Below, in pieces: positions 1 to 6,275 of a stretch of 32,505 nt of DNA. The notes under the pieces were generated by a model. The model searched no databases. It worked only from the letters and a program-made list of their open reading frames with translations, and had not been told where the DNA came from. This DNA is from Candidatus Woesearchaeota archaeon (GTDB lineage: Archaea; Nanobdellota; Nanobdellia; Woesearchaeales; GW2011-AR9): NCBI GenBank assembly GCA_018221085.1, contig JAAOXZ010000033.1, positions 1-32,505 on the forward strand, in the 5' to 3' direction. The position numbers and the translations under genes were made by a program. Each line of letters starts with the position of its first letter. The stretch's first letter is position 1.

Positions 1-2
1 CT

Positions 3-818
3 ACTAATATTTTAACCGATTCAGATAATTGTGGAGGTTGTGCTTCCGGTTTAATAGCTGGTGCCGAAACTTCAGGAGAAGTTTGTGCAGCAGACCAAGT
101 TTGTCAAGCTGGTGCCTGTGTAGATGAAGATATTGATGTTCAAGATGATGATACTGGTTCCGATGATAACGGAGGTTCTAGTGGTGGCGGCGGCGGATCT
201 TGCTTTTCCGATTGGTCTTGTGGTTACTGGTCCGCTTGTGGTATTGATTCCACTCAAACTCGTGTTTGTGAAGATTTAAGAAATTGTGTACGAACCGATA
301 AAATAGAAACTCAAGACTGTGTCGCTTGTATCGAATCCTGGGTGTGCACTTCCTGGTCAAGTTGTGTTGCTGGAAAACAATCTCGGCAATGTAGTGACGA
401 AAATATGTGCGGTTCTAGCGCTAGAAAACCAATCTTTCAAAAAGATTGTGGCTCTCCAGATATTGGATATACCCCTGCAGGAACTACTCCTTCCCAAGGA
501 GAACCAACCGAACCTTCCTTTTGGAGTCAATACTGGTTATGGATGTTACTTGCTTTACTTGTAATCTTAATCGCCGGAGGAATCTTCCTTTACTTTTACT
601 TTTGGAAACCTAAAGAAGGAGAAACTAACATCTCAGAATTAAAAACATGGGTTAAAGGTGCTATGGCTAAAGGTGCTACTAAGAAAAAAATTAGAGAAAC
701 CATTAAGAAACATGGTGAATGGTCTAATAAAGAATTAAGACATGTCTTTAGATCACTCAAGAAAGAAGCCAAGGCCGCCGTTAAGGCAGCTAAAATTAAG
801 GTTCCTAAACTTAAATAA
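3..818 (+). CDS. Cys/Trp-rich (thrombospondin type-1-like) surface protein, 3' part
   Basis: The reading frame is open from the window edge, so the start lies upstream; 271 residues are visible. The outer part carries repeated W-x-C/W-x-x-C patterns (FSDWSCGYWSAC followed by TRVC and LRNC; SWVCTSWSSC followed by SRQC), the layout of thrombospondin type-1-like repeats, after a Gly/Asp-rich linker. A hydrophobic stretch at visible residues about 179-201 is a transmembrane helix. It is followed by a Lys-rich tail of about 65 residues that should be cytoplasmic. Even cysteine spacing suggests disulfides in an exposed domain. Proteins of this layout are common among DPANN cell-surface proteins (family knowledge). 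Role in adhesion or host contact is inference. The last 8 nt overlap the convergent OB-fold gene. Confidence 0.8.
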   Translation, partial: TNILTDSDNCGGCASGLIAGAETSGEVCAADQVCQAGACVDEDIDVQDDDTGSDDNGGSSGGGGGSCFSDWSCGYWSACGIDSTQTRVCEDLRNCVRTDKIETQDCVACIESWVCTSWSSCVAGKQSRQCSDENMCGSSARKPIFQKDCGSPDIGYTPAGTTPSQGEPTEPSFWSQYWLWMLLALLVILIAGGIFLYFYFWKPKEGETNISELKTWVKGAMAKGATKKKIRETIKKHGEWSNKELRHVFRSLKKEAKAAVKAAKIKVPKLK

Positions 819-1164
819 AACCTTTTTTTATTACTTTATTTCCAATTATTTCTTTTTCTCCTTCATATACTTCTACCGTACCTAAAATCTCCACATAATC
901 TCCTTCTATTAAATCTATTCCGCCATCTTTAAACAATACTACCTTTGTTTCTTCTATTTTTTCATTTAGAATTTCTAAAAAAACCACCGCTCCGTTCTCA
1001 GATACCTTACCTACCCTCCCACTTAGTTTAACTTCCTCTTCCTCATCAATATCTCCAATACTTTTAATGGATTCCAAATCAATTCCTGAAGAAATGAAGT
1101 ATAAGGCTACTAATCCTAACAAACCGACTATTAAAGAGACTTTTAACAAAGTTTTTTCTTCCAT
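811..1164 (-). CDS. Membrane-anchored OB-fold protein
   Basis: The protein is 117 aa. Residues about 6-26 form one N-terminal hydrophobic helix (signal anchor), followed by an acidic linker (DIDEEEE). A beta-rich domain then begins at VKLSGRVGKVSENGAVVFLEI and ends with an EILGTVEVYEGEKEIIGNKV pattern. This strand layout, with a conserved G-x-V start and EGDYVEILGTV, resembles the tRNA_anti-like/OB-fold nucleic-acid-binding domain. The anchor would place the domain outside the membrane. The start codon lies 53 nt from the divergent gene at 1218 and shares its TATA box. Ligand unknown; DNA uptake or envelope binding would be speculation. Confidence 0.65.
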   Translation of the reverse strand: MEEKTLLKVSLIVGLLGLVALYFISSGIDLESIKSIGDIDEEEEVKLSGRVGKVSENGAVVFLEILNEKIEETKVVLFKDGGIDLIEGDYVEILGTVEVYEGEKEIIGNKVIKKGFI

Positions 1165-1182
1165 TCCAGACCAATTTTCGCA

Positions 1183-1194
1183 TAAATTTATATA
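1183..1194. promoter_or_regulatory. Shared TATA box between divergent genes
   Basis: TAAATTTATATA lies in the 53-nt gap between the start codons at 1164 (minus) and 1218 (plus). It reads as TATATAAATTTA on the minus strand. The TTTATATA core centre is about 27 nt from both start codons, so one box can give near-leaderless transcripts in both directions. No second box is visible. Confidence 0.6.
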
Positions 1195-1217
1195 CTTTCC
1201 TATCCAATCATATACCT

Positions 1218-1409
1218 ATGACTGAAACAGAAGAACTAAAACAATTGAAAGAAGAACTTTTTCAATTAGAAAACAAAATGAGAACTTTAGAATGGGATTA
1301 CACTAGAGAGCAGATTAATCCTTATAAAAAACAAGTTTTCGAAGGCATGCTTAAAGAAAAAGACCAATTAGTCAGTAAAATTGAAGAATTAGACACTCCT
1401 GAAGAATAA
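1218..1409 (+). CDS. Small coiled-coil protein
   Basis: A 63-aa, highly charged (Glu/Lys-rich) protein with leucines at heptad-like spacing in the first 25 residues (ELKQLKEELFQLENKM) and again near the end (LVSKIEELD). It should be mostly helical and probably dimerises as a coiled coil. There are no cysteines, signal or membrane segment. I do not recognise the family. The start is the first ATG after the shared TATA box, giving a nearly leaderless message. Its stop directly abuts the stop of the MetE/UROD-like gene on the other strand. Confidence 0.55.
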   Translation: MTETEELKQLKEELFQLENKMRTLEWDYTREQINPYKKQVFEGMLKEKDQLVSKIEELDTPEE

Positions 1410-2102
1410 TCACACTCGCTTAGCAATTTCTATCAACTTTTCCAGATTCCTTTCACAATCTTCAACAACATATTTTGCTGGATCCATCCCACAAGGCAAA
1501 GTTAACAAGTCTCCTCCTCGAAAATCCTTCACTTCTTCTGTTCTATTGACTCCCCAAGCAATTCTTTTATCGTTGCGATATTTATCATAAATTGTGATGT
1601 CTTCCTTAGAGGCATCGAAACTGATGATTTTAACCAGATCCGAATCAAATAATTGGTCCCAATTCATATTGCCGCATACATGAACGCCCGGAATGACATC
1701 AAAACTAGCAAATAACGGTTCCCACAATTCTTGATAATCAAAACCAACATATCCCAAGGAAGGTTCGTCTAAAAAAAGTATAATTTTCCCTACATCTAAG
1801 CCATTTACAATCTTAAAAATGTGTTCGTAAGATTTATCCACAGCTTCTTCAGCACTATAATCACTTCTAGGGTCAAAAAGTAATGTTGCCGGACCAACAC
1901 ATTGTATTTTAACAGTTCCATAACCTCGCACTGCTTCTTTCCATTCATCTAAACAACTCAGCTGACCCGGAGTTTTGATATATTCAAACATAGCTTCTCC
2001 TAGGTCCGGAAGTTCTGGTAGAAATGGGATATCGTGCCGCAAACTATACTCTACTGCCATCCGTACATCCTTGTAAGGCAAAGATCCAATTTGCGTTATC
2101 AT
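1410..2102 (-). CDS. MetE/UROD-superfamily protein
   Basis: The protein is 230 aa, a compact single barrel-like domain. It opens with TQIGSLPY, the start typical of methionine-synthase (MetE) C-terminal and uroporphyrinogen-decarboxylase-like folds. It contains LFLDEPSLGY and a VHVCGN segment whose His-x-Cys matches the MetE zinc ligand pair. Near the end, LLTLPCGM matches the third zinc Cys. This suggests a zinc-dependent, cobalamin-independent methyltransferase. It is shorter than MetE C-terminal halves (about 340 aa), so the substrate cannot be called. The start lies 15 nt after the stop of the 56-aa membrane gene, so it is probably the third gene of an eS6 unit. Confidence 0.7.
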   Translation of the reverse strand: MITQIGSLPYKDVRMAVEYSLRHDIPFLPELPDLGEAMFEYIKTPGQLSCLDEWKEAVRGYGTVKIQCVGPATLLFDPRSDYSAEEAVDKSYEHIFKIVNGLDVGKIILFLDEPSLGYVGFDYQELWEPLFASFDVIPGVHVCGNMNWDQLFDSDLVKIISFDASKEDITIYDKYRNDKRIAWGVNRTEEVKDFRGGDLLTLPCGMDPAKYVVEDCERNLEKLIEIAKRV

Positions 2103-2117
2103 CTTTTTTTATTATAC

Positions 2118-2288
2118 TCAAAACAAAAATAATGAAACAACTATCAATAAGATTCCCAAAGCAATACAAGAGTAAGCGATTTGCTCTCCTAAGCCCATCT
2201 TTTTGAATTTTGCTGGGAATTCTTTAATCAAAGTCCATGAATTCTTAAAAAAAACATTTATTTTTGTCTTTAATTCTTTTACATTCAT
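2118..2288 (-). CDS. Small membrane protein (56 aa), coupled to eS6
   Basis: Read directly from the sequence. It begins MNVKELKTKINVFFKNSW, continues with a basic amphipathic part (FPAKFKKMGLGEQIAY), and ends in a single hydrophobic helix at residues about 39-56 (ALGILLIVVSLFLF) followed at once by TGA. The ATG overlaps the eS6 stop as ATGA, which implies translational coupling. The layout is that of a tail-anchored protein with a cytosolic basic N-terminus, somewhat like SecE, but I do not see SecE signature residues. Coupling to a ribosomal protein fits a membrane or translocon role (inference). Confidence 0.65.
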   Translation of the reverse strand: MNVKELKTKINVFFKNSWTLIKEFPAKFKKMGLGEQIAYSCIALGILLIVVSLFLF

Positions 2289-2890
2289 TCTTTAACCTCT
2301 TTTTTCTCTTCTTTGGCTGGTTCCTTAGTAGGAGCTTCATCTTTTTTTGGCTCGCTTAGAGGCTTCGCCTCTGGCGTCCCAGAAGCTTCGCTTCTCAGGA
2401 CTTCTTTTTTCTCTTCTTTGTCTTTTTCTTTAGGCTCTTCCTTCTTTTCTTCCTTAGGTGCTTCTTTAGCTTCCTCTACCGGTTTAGCTTCTCCTTCAGC
2501 CGGAGCAACTTCTCCTAATTTTTCTTTCCCTTCTTTTAAAATCTTTAAATTAATTTGAACGGTACTGTTGCCAATTCTTTCTCCGCAAACAGTTTTTTTG
2601 ATTCTTAATCCTTTTCTTTTATTCTTATTTCGGTCTTTTCCAGAAAAACCCACTCCTTTCTTAGTTAGAGTAATCTTCTGTCTAGTTTGTAAAATTCCTT
2701 TTCTCATCGGAAAACCACATTTATCGGAACCGCCAGTTATTTCAAATTCATAACCTTCCATCCCAATATCTTTACCAGAAACCTTATCGCCAATACTTTT
2801 CTTTAATAATGCATTAGCTTCGTTATCTTTTATTACTTTTTGAAAACTTTTTCCGTCCTTCTTGGACAATACTAATTTAAATTCAGCCAT
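2285..2890 (-). CDS. rps6e: Ribosomal protein eS6 (S6e) with long charged tail
   Basis: Residues 1 to about 125 match archaeal eS6: the start EFKLVLSKKDGKSFQK, GMEGYEFEITGGSDKCGFPMR, KGVGFSGKDRNKNKRKGLRIKKTVCG and the strand TVQINLK. It binds 16S rRNA in the small subunit. Residues about 126-201 are an added low-complexity tail of Lys, Glu, Pro and Ala, interrupted by VLRSEASGTPEAKPLSEP, which is encoded by two GC-rich palindromes. An SD GGGAGG lies 9 nt before the ATG. The following 56-aa gene starts within the stop codon. eS6 in most archaea is about 125-150 aa, so the tail is unusual. Confidence 0.95.
   Translation of the reverse strand: MAEFKLVLSKKDGKSFQKVIKDNEANALLKKSIGDKVSGKDIGMEGYEFEITGGSDKCGFPMRKGILQTRQKITLTKKGVGFSGKDRNKNKRKGLRIKKTVCGERIGNSTVQINLKILKEGKEKLGEVAPAEGEAKPVEEAKEAPKEEKKEEPKEKDKEEKKEVLRSEASGTPEAKPLSEPKKDEAPTKEPAKEEKKEVKE
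2358..2395. repeat. Tandem GCGAAGC mini-hairpins inside the eS6 reading frame
   Basis: On the plus strand, AGAGGC-TTC-GCCTCT (2358-2372) and AGAAGC-TTC-GCTTCT (2381-2395) are two perfect 6-bp palindromic stems with 3-nt loops, 8 nt apart. On the coding strand each apex reads GCGAAGC, a sequence known to form an exceptionally stable DNA mini-hairpin. The region is GC-rich against an AT-rich background and stays in frame within the Lys/Glu tail, so it looks inserted. Confidence 0.6.
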
Positions 2891-2902
2891 TTTATTTTCC
2901 TC

Positions 2903-2958
2903 CCGAGACCAAAGTTCTTATTAGAACACGCCCTTTGGGCCATCTCAGCATATTTATA
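2903..2958 (-). promoter_or_regulatory. eS6 promoter and structured leader
   Basis: A TATA box TATAAATA lies at 2951-2958, and a second candidate (ATTTTATAAATA) lies about 25 nt further upstream. Between TATA and start are two hairpins, GCCC-AAA-GGGC (2930-2940) and GTTCT-AATA-AGAAC (2914-2927). CTGAGAT (2942-2948) can pair with GGTCTCGG (2903-2910), so a three-way junction is possible if transcription starts from the upstream box. The proximal box would give an RNA containing only the second hairpin. Confidence 0.45.
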
Positions 2959-3075
2959 CTTCAATTCCTTCTTTTATTTATAAAATATTCGTTTAATGAT
3001 TGAATTTTCCCCAAATTGAATAAAAAGTCTAAGTTTTTAGATATTTAATCAGAAGTAAATTGAAGACAAAATTAT

Positions 3076-3735
3076 CTATTTGAAAAATGAGACGGATTCT
3101 AACGCAAATTTTTCTCCATAACCATTTCCTAAAGCAAATTTTCTCACTTCTAATATTTCTTGAACCGGCCCAATTACAACGGCCGTGCACATACTTCCAG
3201 AACGACCCATCCAATGAACCTTATGCTGAACTTTTATATCTGATTTCAATTGATCTCCGTATCTGCTAGAAAGATAAGTCTGTAAATGTTCAGCAGAATT
3301 TTCAGTGAATCCCGCATGCCCAGCATGTGTTGCCATTGTTAAAGTTGCTTGTGTAATTCCTCTCGCTTCAACAACTTCAAAACTAGAACTCCCTAAATAA
3401 TCTTGAAGTTCTAAAATGTCTTCTGGTCTTGCTCTCACAACTAGTTCAGTTCCAATTCTTGGAGCAATATTTTCTCCGAACAATCGTTTCTTTCCTTTTG
3501 AAATAATCAATGAATTTCTATACAAAACATCAAAATCTCCAGAATCATAAATTAATTTAGAAAGTGTTTCTGGACTTCCATTCCCTGATTTTGCGTTCAC
3601 GGAGTCTTCAATTGATGTTTCTACAAGTCCTTTGATATGTTTTTCACTAAGCAAATGTTTTTGGAGATTTCTTTCTAATTCAGAAACCTCTTCCCAGGAT
3701 TGTGATTCTAAATTATAATACTTAATTAAAGCCAT
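3076..3735 (-). CDS. Uncharacterised protein (219 aa)
   Basis: I do not recognise a family. It looks like a soluble alpha/beta protein without membrane segments. The N-terminal 60 residues are charged and helical. Later parts carry GTELVVRARPEDILELQDYL, a stretch ARGITQATLTMATHAGHAGF, and WMGRSGSMCTAVVIGPVQEI near the C-terminus, which suggests two related alpha/beta halves. Two His (THAGHAGF) and one Cys are present but no known catalytic motif. A TATA-like CTTATAAATG lies about 25-30 nt upstream of the ATG. It is the last gene of the accessory patch before the ribosomal unit. Confidence 0.6.
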   Translation of the reverse strand: MALIKYYNLESQSWEEVSELERNLQKHLLSEKHIKGLVETSIEDSVNAKSGNGSPETLSKLIYDSGDFDVLYRNSLIISKGKKRLFGENIAPRIGTELVVRARPEDILELQDYLGSSSFEVVEARGITQATLTMATHAGHAGFTENSAEHLQTYLSSRYGDQLKSDIKVQHKVHWMGRSGSMCTAVVIGPVQEILEVRKFALGNGYGEKFALESVSFFK

Positions 3736-3827
3736 TTTAAAAGTAAAAATAATTACTCATTTATAAGGTTTTCTACAATTAACTACTTAATAATAACGAC
3801 AAAAAGAATCGACAAATATTCAAGTCC

Positions 3828-3841
3828 TATCAAACCAACAC
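3828..3841. repeat. 14-bp direct repeat, copy 1 (3' end of BRO gene)
   Basis: TATCAAACCAACAC at 3828-3841 is repeated exactly at 4724-4737. Both copies cover the stop codon and the last Val-Leu-Val codons of their genes, and together they bracket the whole BRO-N gene. Confidence 0.7.
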
Positions 3842-4660
3842 TTTCTTTTTTCCTTTGTTAAAATTAAGATGATTCTCTTTAGAAATCACTTTTCTGCCGG
3901 TTTCTTTCTCCAGTTCTAATCTGGCATTTCTTGCAATTGATCCGCCTTTTTTTGAATCCTGCTCTAATTGATGAAACTTCTTGGAACCATGAGTTTGAGT
4001 GATTTCTGTGGTTGCTTTTTCTCCAAGCATAGTGAAGATAAGTTCTAAATCGTTCATGTGATCTCTCAAGTTGGCTTTTGATTGTTTTGGAATGTTTTTG
4101 AAATCTTTATGCTGCATAATCCCCATTCCGAATGTTGCTTTGCTTATTTCATTAGTTAAAATTGCAAAGTCTCTTTTTTCTTTCACTCCTCGTCTTTGCC
4201 ACTCTTCTGTTAACTCTTGTCTTATAGCAATACCTCTTAGTCTTTTATCAATCCAATCTTTAGGATAACCTTTCAATTCATAATATTCTTTCACCCTATC
4301 TTGGGCCAGTTCTGGATTTTCTATTTCTTCGATTCTTTCCTGTCCTAGTTGAGATAACCATTGTTTGAATGGTTCAGCTCTTTTAGAAGGAATTGATTGG
4401 ATTATTCTAAAAATACCTTTAGTGTTGGTGCAATTCATTCGCTGTTTCCCGCCTTTTGTCTCAACCTCAAGGGTATGTACAATTTGTACCCACCCTTTGG
4501 AAAGCCACAAATCTCTGCTTTTCAATCTTTGAATGTATTGCTTTGGATCCTCGCTTTCAGTGATAGCAAATACCACATCTTCTATAACATAATACCAGTC
4601 ATTGTTGTACCATGTCCTCCGGATACGTTTATCTTCAAATACGATTAATTTATTTGTCAT
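3830..4660 (-). CDS. BRO-N / DinD-like protein
   Basis: A 276-aa protein. Residues about 1-105 match the BRO-N fold found in phage antirepressors (KRIRRTWYNNDWYYVIEDVVFAITESEDP, SIPSKRAEPFKQWLSQLG). The remainder (KRLRGIAIRQELTEEWQRRGV, FAILTNEISKATFGM, LRDHMNDLELIFTMLGE, EITQTHGSKKFHQL) follows the chromosomal DinD-like C-terminal region. BRO-N is a DNA-binding module in viruses and mobile elements, so the gene is probably acquired. It ends in KKVLV, exactly as the neighbouring winged-helix protein does, with identical last 14 nt around the stop. DNA binding is family knowledge; target unknown. Confidence 0.8.
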   Translation of the reverse strand: MTNKLIVFEDKRIRRTWYNNDWYYVIEDVVFAITESEDPKQYIQRLKSRDLWLSKGWVQIVHTLEVETKGGKQRMNCTNTKGIFRIIQSIPSKRAEPFKQWLSQLGQERIEEIENPELAQDRVKEYYELKGYPKDWIDKRLRGIAIRQELTEEWQRRGVKEKRDFAILTNEISKATFGMGIMQHKDFKNIPKQSKANLRDHMNDLELIFTMLGEKATTEITQTHGSKKFHQLEQDSKKGGSIARNARLELEKETGRKVISKENHLNFNKGKKKVLV

Positions 4661-4723
4661 TTTTTACGCCTTCCTTCCTCTTCCAAACCTTTTAATTATC
4701 ACTTATGCAGTATTTTCCCCCAG

Positions 4724-4737
4724 TATCAAACCAACAC
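4724..4737. repeat. 14-bp direct repeat, copy 2 (3' end of regulator gene)
   Basis: Exact second copy of the repeat at 3828-3841, 896 bp away, placed at the 3' end of the winged-helix gene. Confidence 0.7.
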
Positions 4738-5244
4738 CTTTTTCTCTCCCGCATATAATCCCATATTATCCAGTTTCTCAAATTGGTCTTCGTTTAAGAT
4801 TACATAGGACAAATCCAGTCCTTTCTCTTTGATTTTCTCACAAACCTCTTTAACTTTCAAATTATCAATCTGATCTCCAATTAAAATCACATTGGCTTGA
4901 TTATTTTCCATTTTTCCATGCAATAATGCTTTTTTCAATCCGTTCATCCCACTAACATATTCCACAAACACATCCAGCAAACTTTCTTCTTTGAACCAGC
5001 CATCTAAAAAGCTACTTTTTTCATTTCGTACCAAACTAAAGAATTTCATCATCCCTACTTCTTTAACCCTAATCAATCCCGTTCCCATTAATTCTTGCAA
5101 TATCCTAAAAACAGACGAAACTGACACTTCGCTTTTTTTGGCCAACTCTCGCAAGTACATTTCATCTTTAGAAAAATACAGAGTCTTTAATACAGAAATC
5201 TTCTTGTGATCTAACAATCCCCTCAACACCTCTTTCTCTACCAT
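4726..5244 (-). CDS. Winged-helix regulator with nucleotidyltransferase-like C-terminus
   Basis: A 172-aa protein. Residues about 8-68 form a winged helix-turn-helix (KISVLKTLYFSKDEMYLREL, SEVSVSSVFRILQELMGTGL, IRVKEVGMMKFFSL). Residues about 95-165 (SGMNGLKKALLHGKMENNQANVI, LIGDQIDNLKVKEVCEKIKE, LDLSYVILNEDQFEKL) recall a MNT-type nucleotidyltransferase fold. The GS-x-ARG-x-D-x-D catalytic signature is absent, so that domain is probably regulatory. It is divergent from the nitroreductase. A GTTTC/GAAAC repeat cluster in between overlaps its own promoter, suggesting autoregulation (inference). The C-terminus KKVLV is shared with the BRO protein. Confidence 0.7.
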   Translation of the reverse strand: MVEKEVLRGLLDHKKISVLKTLYFSKDEMYLRELAKKSEVSVSSVFRILQELMGTGLIRVKEVGMMKFFSLVRNEKSSFLDGWFKEESLLDVFVEYVSGMNGLKKALLHGKMENNQANVILIGDQIDNLKVKEVCEKIKEKGLDLSYVILNEDQFEKLDNMGLYAGEKKVLV

Positions 5245-5275
5245 TCGCTAAAGAAAAACAAATTATTATTTAATT

Positions 5276-5299
5276 GTTTCGTTTCTGAAACATTGTTTC
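5276..5299. promoter_or_regulatory. Operator-like GTTTC/GAAAC cluster
   Basis: Four 5-nt arms in 24 bp: GTTTC (5276-5280), GTTTC (5281-5285), GAAAC (5287-5291), GTTTC (5295-5299). They form two overlapping inverted repeats (GTTTC-T-GAAAC and GAAAC-ATT-GTTTC). The cluster lies just downstream of the minus-strand TATA-like TTTTAAATATG (5300-5310), over the probable start of the regulator transcript. It also lies 23-46 bp upstream of the nitroreductase TATA. Confidence 0.5.
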
Positions 5300-5321
5300 A
5301 TATTTAAAACATAACTAACAG

Positions 5322-5333
5322 TTAAATATAAAT
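5322..5333 (+). promoter_or_regulatory. Nitroreductase TATA box
   Basis: TTAAATATAAAT ends 24 nt before the ATG at 5357, so transcription should begin at or next to the start codon (leaderless mRNA). Confidence 0.55.
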
Positions 5334-5356
5334 AATCTAAAATTATTCCTAAAAAA

Positions 5357-5995
5357 ATGGATGTTATTGATACTATAAAATCTCGCAGAACTATTAAAGA
5401 ATTCCTTCCCGAATTTGTCAGCTGGGATAAAATATCTAAAATTCTTGATGCTGCCAGACACGCCCCTAGTTGCGGTAACGTTCAAAATTGGAAATTTGTT
5501 GTCGTGATAGAAACCGAGGTTAAACAACAATTAGCCGAAGCTGCCTTGCAGCAATATGAGATTCTTAATGCTCCTGTTTTAATTGTTGTCTGCGCTGAAC
5601 CAGAAAAAGCCGGACGTTATTATGGCGAAAGAGGAGAACACTTATTTAGTATTCAAAATTGTGCTAGTGCCACTCAAAATATGCTCTTAGAAGCTCATTC
5701 TTTAGGTTTGGGAGCTAGATGGATTGGGGGCTTTGAAGAAGAGATGGTTAAACGTATTTTAAGCCTTCCTGAAGAAGTCCAGCCCCAAGTTATCGTCGCT
5801 ATAGGTCATCCTAAAGAAGTCCCCGCTAAACCCCCTAAAATGCCTTTAGAATCCTTAGTATACTTCAATACCTGGCGTAATCGTCTTCGAGATCCCACTA
5901 AATACATGGGAGATTATTCTGCGATCATCAAACGGAAGCTACACACCACCAAAGAAGCCATTAAAAAACCATTTCTCGTCGATAAAAAAGAATAA
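5357..5995 (+). CDS. Nitroreductase-family FMN oxidoreductase
   Basis: A 212-aa protein. MDVIDTIKSRRTIKEFLPEFV is the family start, with the RRT/S FMN-phosphate contact. ARHAPSCGNVQNWKFVVV is the A-P-S-x-x-N-x-Q-x-W/P FMN signature. HSLGLGARWIGGF and VIVAIGHPKE are the central and C-terminal nitroreductase motifs. These enzymes are FMN-dependent dimers that reduce nitroaromatics, quinones or other electrophiles using NAD(P)H; the actual substrate is unknown. The last 40 residues are a basic extension. It is divergent from the winged-helix gene, so redox- or stress-responsive control by that regulator is a reasonable inference. Confidence 0.9.
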   Translation: MDVIDTIKSRRTIKEFLPEFVSWDKISKILDAARHAPSCGNVQNWKFVVVIETEVKQQLAEAALQQYEILNAPVLIVVCAEPEKAGRYYGERGEHLFSIQNCASATQNMLLEAHSLGLGARWIGGFEEEMVKRILSLPEEVQPQVIVAIGHPKEVPAKPPKMPLESLVYFNTWRNRLRDPTKYMGDYSAIIKRKLHTTKEAIKKPFLVDKKE

Positions 5996-6275
5996 ATCGC
6001 GGGAAGTATATTCTGCAATATATATTTTAAAAGTGAGAAATATTTAAATATAAAATATGCTTTTCTAAAAATTATAAATTAGTTTGTTCAGTTAAGGGTT
6101 AGATTCACAAGACTTAGTTCGTCTTAGATAAATTAGTTCTCGTAGTTAGTAATATATTAGTTCGGGTTAAATTAGTTCAATGAGGGATAAACGAACTAGC
6201 TATATAAATCTTTATATGCTATAGTATATAAAACTCAACAAAAAATAAAAAACAAAAAACGAGAGGTGGTGTAAA
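5996..6275 (+). promoter_or_regulatory. ftsZ upstream region with TTAGTTC array and two TATA boxes
   Basis: No gene is visible in these 280 nt. Exact TTAGTTC occurs at 6114, 6133, 6157 and 6172. A TTAGTTT variant lies at 6079 and an inverted copy (CGAACTAG) at 6192-6199. Downstream are TATA boxes TATATAAAT (6201-6209) and TATATAAAA (6225-6233). The SD GAGGTGGT (6263-6270) precedes the ATG at 6276 by 5 nt. Unlike most genes here, ftsZ therefore has a leader and an SD. Confidence 0.6.

Noticed and set aside
2313-2558. Plus-strand 81-aa open frame opposite eS6
   Set aside because: Ser/Phe/Leu-rich mirror of the Lys/Glu-rich eS6 tail; no promoter or RBS; typical antisense artefact.
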